Below, piece after piece: positions 1 through 6,604 of a stretch of 19,158 bases of DNA. This DNA is from Pseudomonadota bacterium. Its GTDB lineage: Bacteria; Pseudomonadota; Gammaproteobacteria; Burkholderiales; Burkholderiaceae_C. Each line of letters starts with the position of its first letter. The first letter of the stretch is position 1. The stretch lies in contig JAEZLX010000200.1 of the NCBI GenBank assembly GCA_023415035.1, positions 1 through 19,158 of the forward strand. Reading direction: 5' to 3'. The notes below the pieces were generated by a model. That model was not told the origin of the DNA, searched no databases, and worked only from the letters and a program-made list of their open reading frames with translations. Made by a program: the position numbers and the translations under genes.

Positions 1-17
1 CCGGCGGCCCGCACTTC

Positions 18-23
18 TACAAT
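18..23 (+). promoter_or_regulatory. -10 element of purB, likely leaderless
   Basis: TACAAT matches the sigma-70 -10 consensus at five of six positions and ends 6 nt before the purB ATG at 30, so transcription would begin at or next to the start codon. No Shine-Dalgarno sequence at normal spacing is present; the G run abuts the ATG. The -35 element would lie outside the window. Confidence 0.5.
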
Positions 24-29
24 CGGGGG

Positions 30-1433
30 ATGAAACCGAACGCCCCTGCTGCCCCCGCCCTGTCACCGATTTCCGCCCTGTCACCGCTCGACGGCCGCTA
101 CGCCGGCCGCCTCGCCGCGCTGCGGCCCTTCATGAGTGAACAGGGCTACATGCACCGTCGCGTGCAGGTCGAGATCGCCTGGTTCATCGCCCTGTCCGAC
201 GCCGGTTTCGCCGAATTCCAGCCGCTGACGCCCGGCGCGCGCACCTACCTGCTGGGCCTGGTCAAGAACTTCAGCGAGGCCGATGCCGCGGCCATCAAGG
301 AGATCGAGAAGACCACCAACCATGACGTCAAGGCCGTCGAGTACTGGATCAAGTCCAAGTTCGAGGCCCGCCCCGAGCTTGAGAAGGCCGCCGAGTTCGT
401 GCACTTCGCCTGCACCAGCGAGGACATCAACAACACCAGCCACGCGCTGCAGCTCAAGGGCGGCCGCGATCTGGTGCTGCTGCCGGCGCTGGACCAGATC
501 ATCGGCAAGCTGCGCGAGATGACCCATGCCTACGCCGAAGTGCCCATGCTCAGCCGCACGCACGGCCAGACCGCCAGCCCGACCACCGTCGGCAAGGAGC
601 TGGCCAACGTGGCGGTGCGCCTGGCCAACGCGCGCGAGCGCATCGCCGGCGTCAGGCTCATGGGCAAGATGAACGGCGCCGTGGGCAACTACAATGCCCA
701 CCTCTCCGCCTGGCCCGACTTCGACTGGGAAGCCTTCAGCCGCAAGGTCGTCGAGACGCCCGAGCCACTGGGCCTGGGCCTGACCTTCCAGCCCTACTCC
801 ATCCAGATCGAGCCGCACGACTACATGGCCGAGCTGTTCGATGCCATCGCGCGCGCGAACACCATCCTGGTCGATCTCTCGCGCGACATCTGGGGCTACG
901 TCAGCCTGGGCTACTTCAAGCAGAAGCTCAAGGCCGGCGAGATCGGCTCCAGCACCATGCCGCACAAGGTCAACCCGATCGACTTCGAGAACGCCGAAGG
1001 CAACCTCGGCCTGGCCAACGCGCTGCTCAAGCACCTGTCGGAAAAGCTGCCCATCAGCCGCTGGCAGCGCGACCTCACCGACTCGACCGTGCTGCGCAAC
1101 ATGGGCGTGGCCATGGGCTACGGCGTGCTGGCCTACCACTCCCTGATGACCGGTCTGAACAAGCTGGAACTCAACGAGGAAGCGCTCGCCGCCGACCTCG
1201 ACGCCTCGTGGGAAGTGCTGGCCGAGCCGATCCAGACCGTGATGCGCCGTTTCGGCGTGCCCGGCGCCTACGAAAAGCTCAAGGAGGTCACGCGCGGCAA
1301 GACCGTGACCGCCGAGGCACTGCACGCGCTCATCCGCAGCCTGGAGATCCCGGAAGCCGAGAAGGAGCGCCTGCTGGCCCTGACCCCCGCCACCTATGTC
1401 GGCAAGGCGGCCGAGCTGGCCCGCCGCGCCTGA
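30..1433 (+). CDS. purB: adenylosuccinate lyase
   Basis: Adenylosuccinate lyase acts twice in purine synthesis: it splits SAICAR to AICAR plus fumarate and adenylosuccinate to AMP plus fumarate, in the cytosol as a homotetramer. The 467-residue protein is close to the roughly 456 of E. coli PurB and belongs to the same long subgroup. Visible family features are the N-terminal LSPLDGRY block (residues about 17-24), TSEDINNTSHA (about 128-138), SRTHGQT with the conserved His178, and the fumarase/aspartase superfamily signature GSSTMPHKVNP (about 306-316), whose loop carries the catalytic Ser. The ATG at 30 gives about a dozen residues more than E. coli before the conserved block; no other good start lies between. 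The -10 box 6 nt upstream suggests a leaderless message. Identification is firm. Confidence 0.97.
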   Translation: MKPNAPAAPALSPISALSPLDGRYAGRLAALRPFMSEQGYMHRRVQVEIAWFIALSDAGFAEFQPLTPGARTYLLGLVKNFSEADAAAIKEIEKTTNHDVKAVEYWIKSKFEARPELEKAAEFVHFACTSEDINNTSHALQLKGGRDLVLLPALDQIIGKLREMTHAYAEVPMLSRTHGQTASPTTVGKELANVAVRLANARERIAGVRLMGKMNGAVGNYNAHLSAWPDFDWEAFSRKVVETPEPLGLGLTFQPYSIQIEPHDYMAELFDAIARANTILVDLSRDIWGYVSLGYFKQKLKAGEIGSSTMPHKVNPIDFENAEGNLGLANALLKHLSEKLPISRWQRDLTDSTVLRNMGVAMGYGVLAYHSLMTGLNKLELNEEALAADLDASWEVLAEPIQTVMRRFGVPGAYEKLKEVTRGKTVTAEALHALIRSLEIPEAEKERLLALTPATYVGKAAELARRA

Positions 1434-1437
1434 CCCC

Positions 1438-1472
1438 TTGACGTTCGTGCCTGCGGGCACGGATGTCGTCAA
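1438..1472. terminator. nested inverted repeat after purB
   Basis: TTGACG (1438-1443) pairs with CGTCAA (1467-1472) and, inside it, CGTGCC (1446-1451) pairs with GGCACG (1456-1461) around a 4-nt loop. It lies 4 bp after the purB stop. Only a short A run follows and no T run, so it may be a weak terminator or an mRNA 3'-end stabiliser. Confidence 0.4.
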
Positions 1473-1549
1473 AATCGCACAGCGATCTCCCGCCCGGTGT
1501 GACGCTGCCCGCGTCATGCCGGGCGTTCGTGCGCGCGCCCGCCCGCGAT

Positions 1550-1589
1550 TTGATTTATCTCAAGTCCGGCACGCGACCGGCACCATAAT
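1550..1589 (+). promoter_or_regulatory. FNR/Anr-type site plus -10 box upstream of the ODP-like gene
   Basis: TTGAT-TTAT-CTCAA at 1550-1563 matches the FNR/Anr consensus TTGAT-N4-ATCAA at nine of ten half-site bases. A -10-like CATAAT lies at 1584-1589, giving a start near 1596-1598 and placing the site centre about 40-41 bp upstream, the geometry of a class II FNR-activated promoter. The local sequence is AT-rich compared with its surroundings. The start codon of the next gene is about 90 bp further on. Activation under low oxygen is inferred. Confidence 0.6.
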
Positions 1590-1684
1590 ATTTACTTTAT
1601 TTGCTAACAGTTTTTTTCCAACCCACACTCTGACGCATCCAGCGCCGAGGGTGCTCGATCCTTGAATTGCCGGAGTCATCGTCC

Positions 1685-2452
1685 ATGGCCATCGAGCTGT
1701 ACAACAAGAATGGCCATGTGTGCCTGATGTTCACCCACCTCAGCGACGAGGGCGGCGAGGCCGTGCAGGCCAACCAGTTCCTCGTCATTGACGGCCAGCA
1801 GGGTGCCATCATCGATCCGGGCGGCAACGTCGCCTACAACGAACTGCTGCTGACCATCGGCCGCTATTTCCAGCCCAACAAGCTGACCGAGATCCTGGCC
1901 TCGCACGCCGATCCGGACATCATCGCCTCGCTCGACCGCTGGATGACCAGCACACAGGCCAAGCTGTACATCTCGCGCCTGTGGGAGCGCTTCGCACCGC
2001 ACTTCTGCAAGCCCGGCAAGACAGCCGGCCGCATCATCGGCATCCCCGATCCCGGCATGCGCATCCCGCTGGGGCGAAGCGAGATCGTCGCGCTGCCCGC
2101 GCACTTCATGCACTCGGAAGGCAACTTCCAGTTCTGGGACCCGGTCAGCCGCATCCTGTTCTCGGGCGACCTGGGCGTGTCGATCGGCACATCCGCCGAC
2201 GCCTCCAAGCCCATCACGGAACTCAAGCCGCACCTGCCGCGCATGGAGGCCTTCCATCGCCGCTACATGGTGTCGCAGAAGGTGCTGCGCCTGTGGGCCA
2301 ACATGGCCCGCACCCTGCCGATCCGCATGATCGTGCCGCAGCACGGCGCCCCGCTCGTGGGCGAGGCGGTGACCGAATTCATCGACTGGATCGGCACCAT
2401 CGAGTGCGGCATCGACATGCTGACCCAGGGCAACTACGCGGTGCCTGCCTGA
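1685..2452 (+). CDS. MBL-fold di-iron protein, ODP (oxygen-binding) type
   Basis: A 255-residue metallo-beta-lactamase-fold protein resembling the stand-alone di-iron domain of flavodiiron proteins, a group called ODP after an oxygen-binding di-iron protein. Candidate metal ligands are His74, Asp76 and Asp78 in SHADPDI, His143 in AHFMHSEG, Asp162 in FSGDLG and His220 in PQHGAPL. The His143-to-Asp162 spacing equals that in flavodiiron proteins. The usual HxExDH motif reads HxDxDI, so one Glu is Asp and the last His is missing. No flavodoxin domain follows, so electrons or signals must come from or go to a partner. The ATG at 1685 is chosen because CGGAG lies about 9 nt upstream; an in-frame TTG at 1667 lacks such support. 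The upstream FNR-like site fits a role in oxygen or nitric oxide sensing or detoxification. It converges on the next gene. Confidence 0.82.
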   Translation: MAIELYNKNGHVCLMFTHLSDEGGEAVQANQFLVIDGQQGAIIDPGGNVAYNELLLTIGRYFQPNKLTEILASHADPDIIASLDRWMTSTQAKLYISRLWERFAPHFCKPGKTAGRIIGIPDPGMRIPLGRSEIVALPAHFMHSEGNFQFWDPVSRILFSGDLGVSIGTSADASKPITELKPHLPRMEAFHRRYMVSQKVLRLWANMARTLPIRMIVPQHGAPLVGEAVTEFIDWIGTIECGIDMLTQGNYAVPA

Positions 2453-2473
2453 ACGAGACTGTTTCCTCCGGCC

Positions 2474-2890
2474 TTATTCGACCGCACGTTCCCCGTAACG
2501 GTTGAAGCGCCAGGCGCAGGCCTGCAGCGTGATGCGGCGCCAGACAGCGCGTTTTTCGCCGGGCGTCATCGCCGGCCAGTGCTGTACCTCGTCAAAACTG
2601 CGGCCACAGCCTTTGCAGGTATCGTCCCCCTGGCTGGTCGAGCAGATCGCGATGCAGGGGGTGTCGGGCGTGGTCTCGTACCAGGCCAGCCACGCTCGAC
2701 GGGCCGGCGTCGGCATCTCGTTCTCGTCGACCTCTTCCTGGCGCTGCCACACCATGAGCGCGTACACCTCCGCGAGCGCACGCACTTCTTCCGCTAGAAA
2801 CAACCCTTCAAGCGAAGGCGAGCGCTCACGCCAGTAGTTGACGGAGGCCTCGATATCGGTGATGTGAATGCCGGCCATGTGAGCGTTCAT
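2474..2890 (-). CDS. DUF3717 + DUF1289 small cysteine-rich protein
   Basis: The protein has 138 residues in two parts. Residues about 8-50 (IHITDIEASVNYWRERSPS followed by a helical stretch) look like DUF3717, a short betaproteobacterial domain. Residues about 77-120 carry the DUF1289 pattern: Cys79 and Cys83 in PCIAICS, then Cys92 and Cys95 in CKGCGRS, followed by a conserved W and a basic helix. The four cysteines suggest a metal or Fe-S site, but no activity is established for the family. The ATG at 2890 is chosen because the conserved part starts only a few residues later; an in-frame ATG at 2878 is the alternative. The reading frame stays open upstream to 3007 but would run into the riboswitch of the divergent gene. 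The gene converges with the ODP-like gene (21 bp between them). Confidence 0.8.
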   Translation of the reverse strand: MNAHMAGIHITDIEASVNYWRERSPSLEGLFLAEEVRALAEVYALMVWQRQEEVDENEMPTPARRAWLAWYETTPDTPCIAICSTSQGDDTCKGCGRSFDEVQHWPAMTPGEKRAVWRRITLQACAWRFNRYGERAVE

Positions 2891-2930
2891 GATAGCCACG
2901 TGCCCCCGCCGCAGGGTGTTGTGGGAACTC

Positions 2931-2936
2931 CTTATA
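2931..2936 (-). promoter_or_regulatory. possible -10 element of the DUF3717/DUF1289 gene
   Basis: On the minus strand TATAAG lies about 40 nt upstream of the ATG at 2890. No good -35 is seen. It would be divergent from the riboswitch promoter about 10-40 bp away. Confidence 0.3.
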
Positions 2937-2944
2937 CCGCGCCG

Positions 2945-2974
2945 GCGACAGCGGGTTGCACTCGCGCCTACAAT
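2945..2974 (+). promoter_or_regulatory. promoter of the riboswitch-terC transcript
   Basis: -35-like GCGACA (2945-2950, four of six matches) and -10 TACAAT (2969-2974) are separated by 18 bp. Transcription would start near 2981, directly at the foot of the riboswitch aptamer. Confidence 0.55.
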
Positions 2975-2981
2975 CGGCCCT

Positions 2982-3100
2982 TCGAAGGGGAGTAGCTCAA
3001 CGGTCACCCCCGACCGTCCGGTTCGTCGTCACCACGGGGCCTTGGCTGGCCTCCGGCGATCCGGGCCCGCCAACGCCGGCGGGTCGAGCGAGACCTTTGA
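2982..3100 (+). promoter_or_regulatory. yybP-ykoY manganese riboswitch
   Basis: The leader of the TerC-family gene contains the hallmark loop GGGGAGTAGC (2987-2996) and the 3' partner GAGACCTTT (3090-3098). TCGAAGG (2982-2988) can pair with CCTTTGA (3094-3100) to form the closing P1 helix with one G-U pair. The intervening GC-rich arm is long enough for the second stack of the aptamer. yybP-ykoY RNAs bind Mn2+ through the two conserved internal loops and usually control manganese exporters or TerC-family proteins, which is what follows. About 120 nt separate the aptamer from the start codon and would hold the expression platform; a short hairpin (CCGCC 3180-3184 with GGCGG 3191-3195) lies shortly before the ribosome site GAGGA at 3214-3218, suggesting translational control. 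Confidence 0.88.
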
Positions 3101-3222
3101 CAGGCCGAACACGGCCGGTGTCAGGCTGCGCGCGCCCCTTCGATCGATGCATCGTTCATGGGGGTTTCGCTTGCCTTCACCGCCGCGCCAGGCGGCCCCA
3201 TCAAAGAAGCAACGAGGACCTC

Positions 3223-3987
3223 ATGGATTTGGAATTTTTCTTGCATGCCCCCTTCTGGATAGCGCTGGGGCAAATCATCATCATCGACATCCTGCTCGGC
3301 GGTGACAACGCGGTCGTGATCGCGCTGGCCTGTCGCAGGCTGCCGCCCCAGCAGCGCACCAAGGGCATCATCTGGGGGACCGCCGGTGCCATCATCCTGC
3401 GCGTCATCCTCATCGCCTTCGCGATGACGCTGCTGAACATCCCGTTCCTGAAGTTCGTCGGCGCGCTGCTGCTGGTGTGGATCGGCGTCAAGCTGCTGGC
3501 CCCCGATGAGGAAGGGCACGACGACATCCAGGGCAGCGACAAGCTGCTGGCGGCCATCAAGACCATCATCGTGGCCGACCTCGTGATGAGCGTGGACAAC
3601 GTGATCGCGATCGCGGGCGCAGCGCAGAGCGCCGGTCAGGACCACTCCCTGGTCCTCGTGGTCATGGGTCTGCTGATCTCGATCCCGATCATCGTCTGGG
3701 GCTCGCAGCTGGTGATCAAGCTGATGGCGCGCTTCCCCGTCATCATCACGCTGGGCGGCATGCTGCTGGGCTGGATCGCGGGCGGCATGCTGGTGACCGA
3801 CCCGGCCTTCGTCAACCCCGACAAGTGGACCTGGATGCCCAAGCTGGGCACCATGGACCCGGCCACCAACGAGGCCGTCATCTCCAGCACGCTGTACTGG
3901 ACGGCCCACATCGCCGGCGCCCTACTGGTGCTGGCCCTGGGCAAGTGGGCTGCGTCGCGCAAGCCGGAGCAGGCCGCGCAAGACTGA
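3223..3987 (+). CDS. TerC/YjbE-family membrane protein, probable Mn2+ exporter
   Basis: A 254-residue integral membrane protein with about seven hydrophobic segments. It has the two family motifs in opposite halves: GGDNAVVIAL (Asp28, Asn29) and SVDNVIAIAG (Asp125, Asn126), acidic membrane residues thought to bind the metal. Length and motifs fit the riboswitch-linked YjbE subgroup of the TerC family, whose characterised relatives export manganese. The ATG at 3223 follows GAGGA by 4 nt; the frame is open back to 2956, but that stretch is the riboswitch leader and is not expected to be translated. The Mn2+ riboswitch supports induction by excess manganese. Substrate is inferred from the riboswitch and family. 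Confidence 0.9.
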   Translation: MDLEFFLHAPFWIALGQIIIIDILLGGDNAVVIALACRRLPPQQRTKGIIWGTAGAIILRVILIAFAMTLLNIPFLKFVGALLLVWIGVKLLAPDEEGHDDIQGSDKLLAAIKTIIVADLVMSVDNVIAIAGAAQSAGQDHSLVLVVMGLLISIPIIVWGSQLVIKLMARFPVIITLGGMLLGWIAGGMLVTDPAFVNPDKWTWMPKLGTMDPATNEAVISSTLYWTAHIAGALLVLALGKWAASRKPEQAAQD

Positions 3988-4056
3988 TGGCATGAACGGA
4001 TGGCAGCCGGCCCCGGCCGGCTGCCCCGACCGGACCTGCCGGCGGCGATGCGATGC

Positions 4057-4062
4057 TATGCT
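4057..4062 (+). promoter_or_regulatory. -10 element, likely leaderless start
   Basis: TATGCT ends 6 nt before the ATG at 4069. No Shine-Dalgarno sequence lies in the preceding 25 nt and no convincing -35 is seen. Confidence 0.4.
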
Positions 4063-4068
4063 GCCGCC

Positions 4069-4419
4069 ATGAGACTCATCCTGACCTGGCTGCTTGCCGC
4101 ATGCGCCCTGCTGCTGGTGGCCAACTTCCTGCCGGGCGTGAACGTGCAGAGCTTCGGGTCGGCCATGATCGCCGCCGCGGTGATCGGCCTGCTCAACGTG
4201 CTGGTGCGGCCCGTCCTCGTGATCCTGACCCTGCCCGTCACCATCGTCACGCTCGGGCTGTTCCTGTTCGTGATCAACGCCCTGATGTTCTGGGCGGCGG
4301 GCAGCATACTCGCCGGGTTCCAGGTCAGTGGCTTCTGGACGGCGCTGCTGGGCTCGCTGATTTACTCGGTCCTGATGCTCGTGGTCAACATGGTCGTGCA
4401 GTCACTTCTTTCGCGCTGA
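4069..4419 (+). CDS. small membrane protein, phage holin 4 superfamily
   Basis: A 116-residue protein that is almost entirely hydrophobic, with about four transmembrane helices. The pattern NVLVRPVLVILTLPVTIVTLGLF followed by NALMFWAA is typical of the phage-holin-4 (PF04020-like) family, which is widespread in bacterial chromosomes and despite the name is not known to lyse cells. Its role is unknown. The start at 4069 is set by homology of the first helix and by the absence of a ribosome site for longer versions. The last 18 bp overlap the end of the convergent bepA-like gene. Confidence 0.8.
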   Translation: MRLILTWLLAACALLLVANFLPGVNVQSFGSAMIAAAVIGLLNVLVRPVLVILTLPVTIVTLGLFLFVINALMFWAAGSILAGFQVSGFWTALLGSLIYSVLMLVVNMVVQSLLSR

Positions 4420-6006
4420 CTCTTCCCGCACCCGTTGCTCCATCTGGCGCGCGCGCGCATCGACGATGGCAAGCTCCATCGGGTCGGCGGAGCGGTCGGC
4501 CAGCGGCAGGGCCTGCGCCGCGCGGAAGCGCTCGAGCGCGCCGTTCCAGTCGAAGTGCGCCGCACGCGCCTCGCCATCGGCACGGATGCCTCGCAGCCTT
4601 TTCCCCTCTGCCAGTTCCGCGCCGGACAGCAGCTGCCAAGCCAGGGCATCGCGCGGGTGATCGACCACCCAGGCGTGCAGACGTTCGGCCACCACCCTCG
4701 ACCCGCCACTGACCATCGCAGCCTGCGCCCCCAGCAGCACACCAGCGCGCTGGCCTCCGGCCAGGGCGCGGTCGCGCCAGACGAGCCATTCGGATGACGG
4801 TTCCGTCCCCGTGCGCTGGCGCAGCGCCGCCGTGCCCACCTCCAGCCGCAACCACTCCGCCGTGCGCTGGGCCGCAGGCCCGGCCTGTGCCGCCAGCCGG
4901 TCGGCCAGCTGCCTGGCCTGCTCGTGCTGCCCCAGGCGCGAAGCCGACAGCGCCGCGGCGTAGAGCTCGCCCGGTCCGGCCTTGGCCTCCATGCCCTGGC
5001 GCAGCCATTCACGCATCCGGTCCGGGCGGTTCTCGGCCAGCACGCGTGCGCGTGCAGACATCAGCACATGGACCTCGCGCCCGGGAATGGCCATCTGCGG
5101 CGCGGCCGAGGCCAGCGGCCCGACCGGTTGCGCGTTCGGCGCGGCCAGCGGCAGGCGTGCCCGCATGTCGGCAATCCGCTCGGTGGTCAGCGGGTGGCTG
5201 CGCAGATAGGGAAACGAGCCGTCGTCGTTCAGGCGCGAGGCCTGCTGCAGCTTGTCGAACATCTGCGCAAACCCTTCGCCCGGGAACCCGGCCGTAGTCA
5301 GCACACCGAAGCCGACGCGGTCGGCCTCGCGCTCCATGTCGCGCGAGAAGTTGAGCTGGTTCTGCACGGCCAGCGCCTGACTGCCAGCAATGGTCGCGTT
5401 GGCCACGTCGATGCTGGAGTTGGAGCTCGACCCGGCTGCGAGTGCGCCCAGGATCATCGCACCGATGAGCAGGGGGGCCTGACGCCCTTGCTGCGTGATC
5501 ATGCGCGCGATGTGCCGCTGCGAGACGTGGCTCAGTTCGTGCGCCAGCACACTGGCCAGCTCCTGGGGTGTTTCGGTCACCGCCACCAGGCCCAGGTTCA
5601 CCCCGAGGTAACCACCCGGCAGCGCAAAGGCGTTGACCTCCTTCACCCGGTTGAGCATCAGTTCCCAGGCCATGCGGTCCACCACGTCCGGCGCCACGTC
5701 GCCGCGCGCGCGCGCCGCCGCGAGCAACGGTTGCCAGATCGACTGCAGGTAGTCGACCAGAGGCGGGTCGTCCAGGTAGTCCGGGTCGCGGTAGATCTGG
5801 CGCGCGATGTCGTCGCCCATTTCGCGTTCGTCCGACAGTGACAGGTCGTGCCCGTCCCCCAGCGAGGGCAGGCCCTGCGCATGCGCGGGGGAAAGCGGCG
5901 GAACCGGGAGCATGGCGCCCGATCCAGCCAATGTGATGCCCAGGGCAACCACCAGCGCCCGCGGGCGGGCCCATTTCCATGGAATCGAAGGGAAAGTGCG
6001 ACGCAT
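4402..6006 (-). CDS. bepA: BepA-like M48 metalloprotease with TPR tail
   Basis: A 534-residue exported zinc protease resembling BepA (YfgC), which works in the periplasm to degrade or assist stalled outer-membrane proteins such as LptD. A signal peptide is visible: basic start, hydrophobic core at about 17-32, and an AHA-Q cleavage site near residue 43. The M48 zinc motif HELSH is at 156-160, with the third ligand Glu227 in EREADR. SHPLTTERI, a conserved block after the active site, follows. The C-terminal half is alanine-rich and helical, as in the TPR domain of BepA. It is longer than the 487-residue E. coli protein, mostly in the tail. The ATG at 6006 is chosen because the signal peptide begins there. 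The 3' end overlaps the holin-like gene by 18 bp. Confidence 0.9.
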   Translation of the reverse strand: MRRTFPSIPWKWARPRALVVALGITLAGSGAMLPVPPLSPAHAQGLPSLGDGHDLSLSDEREMGDDIARQIYRDPDYLDDPPLVDYLQSIWQPLLAAARARGDVAPDVVDRMAWELMLNRVKEVNAFALPGGYLGVNLGLVAVTETPQELASVLAHELSHVSQRHIARMITQQGRQAPLLIGAMILGALAAGSSSNSSIDVANATIAGSQALAVQNQLNFSRDMEREADRVGFGVLTTAGFPGEGFAQMFDKLQQASRLNDDGSFPYLRSHPLTTERIADMRARLPLAAPNAQPVGPLASAAPQMAIPGREVHVLMSARARVLAENRPDRMREWLRQGMEAKAGPGELYAAALSASRLGQHEQARQLADRLAAQAGPAAQRTAEWLRLEVGTAALRQRTGTEPSSEWLVWRDRALAGGQRAGVLLGAQAAMVSGGSRVVAERLHAWVVDHPRDALAWQLLSGAELAEGKRLRGIRADGEARAAHFDWNGALERFRAAQALPLADRSADPMELAIVDARARQMEQRVREESARKK

Positions 6007-6011
6007 CTCCG

Positions 6012-6018
6012 TATGATG
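6012..6018. promoter_or_regulatory. possible divergent -10 elements between bepA and moaC
   Basis: On the plus strand TATGAT (6012-6017) could serve moaC with a leader of about 75 nt. On the minus strand CATCAT (6018-6013) ends 6 nt before the bepA ATG, with GGAG directly touching the ATG. No clear -35 is visible for either. Confidence 0.3.
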
Positions 6019-6097
6019 CCCCCAGAATCCGCCGGTTCCTGGCCGGCGTCCGTAACCATCCGTGCACCGACCCCGACATTCCGTCGTCACCACACCC

Positions 6098-6604
6098 ATG
6101 TCTGACACCTCCGCTTCCGCACTCACCCATTTCGACACCGAGGGCAAGGCCCACATGGTGGATGTCTCCGCCAAGGCCCACACGCACCGCGTCGCGGTCG
6201 CCGAAGGGCGCATCACCATGCTGCCGCACACCCTCGCCCTGATCCGCAGCGGCAACGCGAAGAAGGGCGATGTGCTGGGCATCGCCCGCATCGCCGGCAT
6301 CCAGGGTGCCAAGCGCACCAGCGACCTGATCCCGCTGTGCCACCCCATCGCGCTCACACGCGTGGCCGTGGAGTTCGACATCGACGAGGCAGGCAGCACC
6401 GTGACCTGCCGCGCCACGGCCGAATGCACCGGACCCACCGGCGTCGAGATGGAGGCCCTGACCGCCGCGAGCACTGCCCTGCTGACGATCTACGACATGT
6501 GCAAGGCCGTTGACCGCGGCATGACCATTTCGTCGATCCGTCTGCTGGAAAAAATGGGCGGCAAGAGCGGGCACTACGTTGCCTCGCCGGAGGTCCAACC
6601 CTAA
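6098..6604 (+). CDS. moaC: cyclic pyranopterin monophosphate synthase MoaC
   Basis: MoaC converts the cyclic GTP product of MoaA to cyclic pyranopterin monophosphate, the first precursor of molybdenum cofactor. The 168-residue protein matches the family along its whole length: LTHFDTEGKAHMVDVSAKA at the start, GIQGAKRTSDLIPLCHPI with the conserved Lys and His, GVEMEALTAAS with the catalytic Glu pair region, and IYDMCKAVD with the conserved Asp and Lys, ending GGKSGHY. The ATG at 6098 places the conserved block at residue about 8; an upstream in-frame ATG at 6062 would add 12 unrelated residues. The gene is alone, not in a moa operon. Its stop overlaps the convergent exonuclease gene by 4 bp. 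Confidence 0.95.
   Translation: MSDTSASALTHFDTEGKAHMVDVSAKAHTHRVAVAEGRITMLPHTLALIRSGNAKKGDVLGIARIAGIQGAKRTSDLIPLCHPIALTRVAVEFDIDEAGSTVTCRATAECTGPTGVEMEALTAASTALLTIYDMCKAVDRGMTISSIRLLEKMGGKSGHYVASPEVQP

Noticed and set aside
81..1517. Long minus-strand open frame opposite purB (478 codons)
   Set aside because: Low-complexity His/Gly/Val-rich sequence typical of the antisense of a high-GC gene; purB is certain on the plus strand.
2956..2974. TTGCAC (2956-2961) as the -35 of the riboswitch promoter
   Set aside because: Only 7 bp from the -10 TACAAT; GCGACA at 2945-2950 has the right spacing.
2956..3222. N-terminal extension of the TerC-family protein by 89 codons
   Set aside because: It covers the riboswitch and has no family sequence; the ATG at 3223 has a ribosome site.
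3121..3909. Minus-strand open frame opposite terC
   Set aside because: Asp/His/Gln-rich shadow of the membrane-protein gene, no domain.
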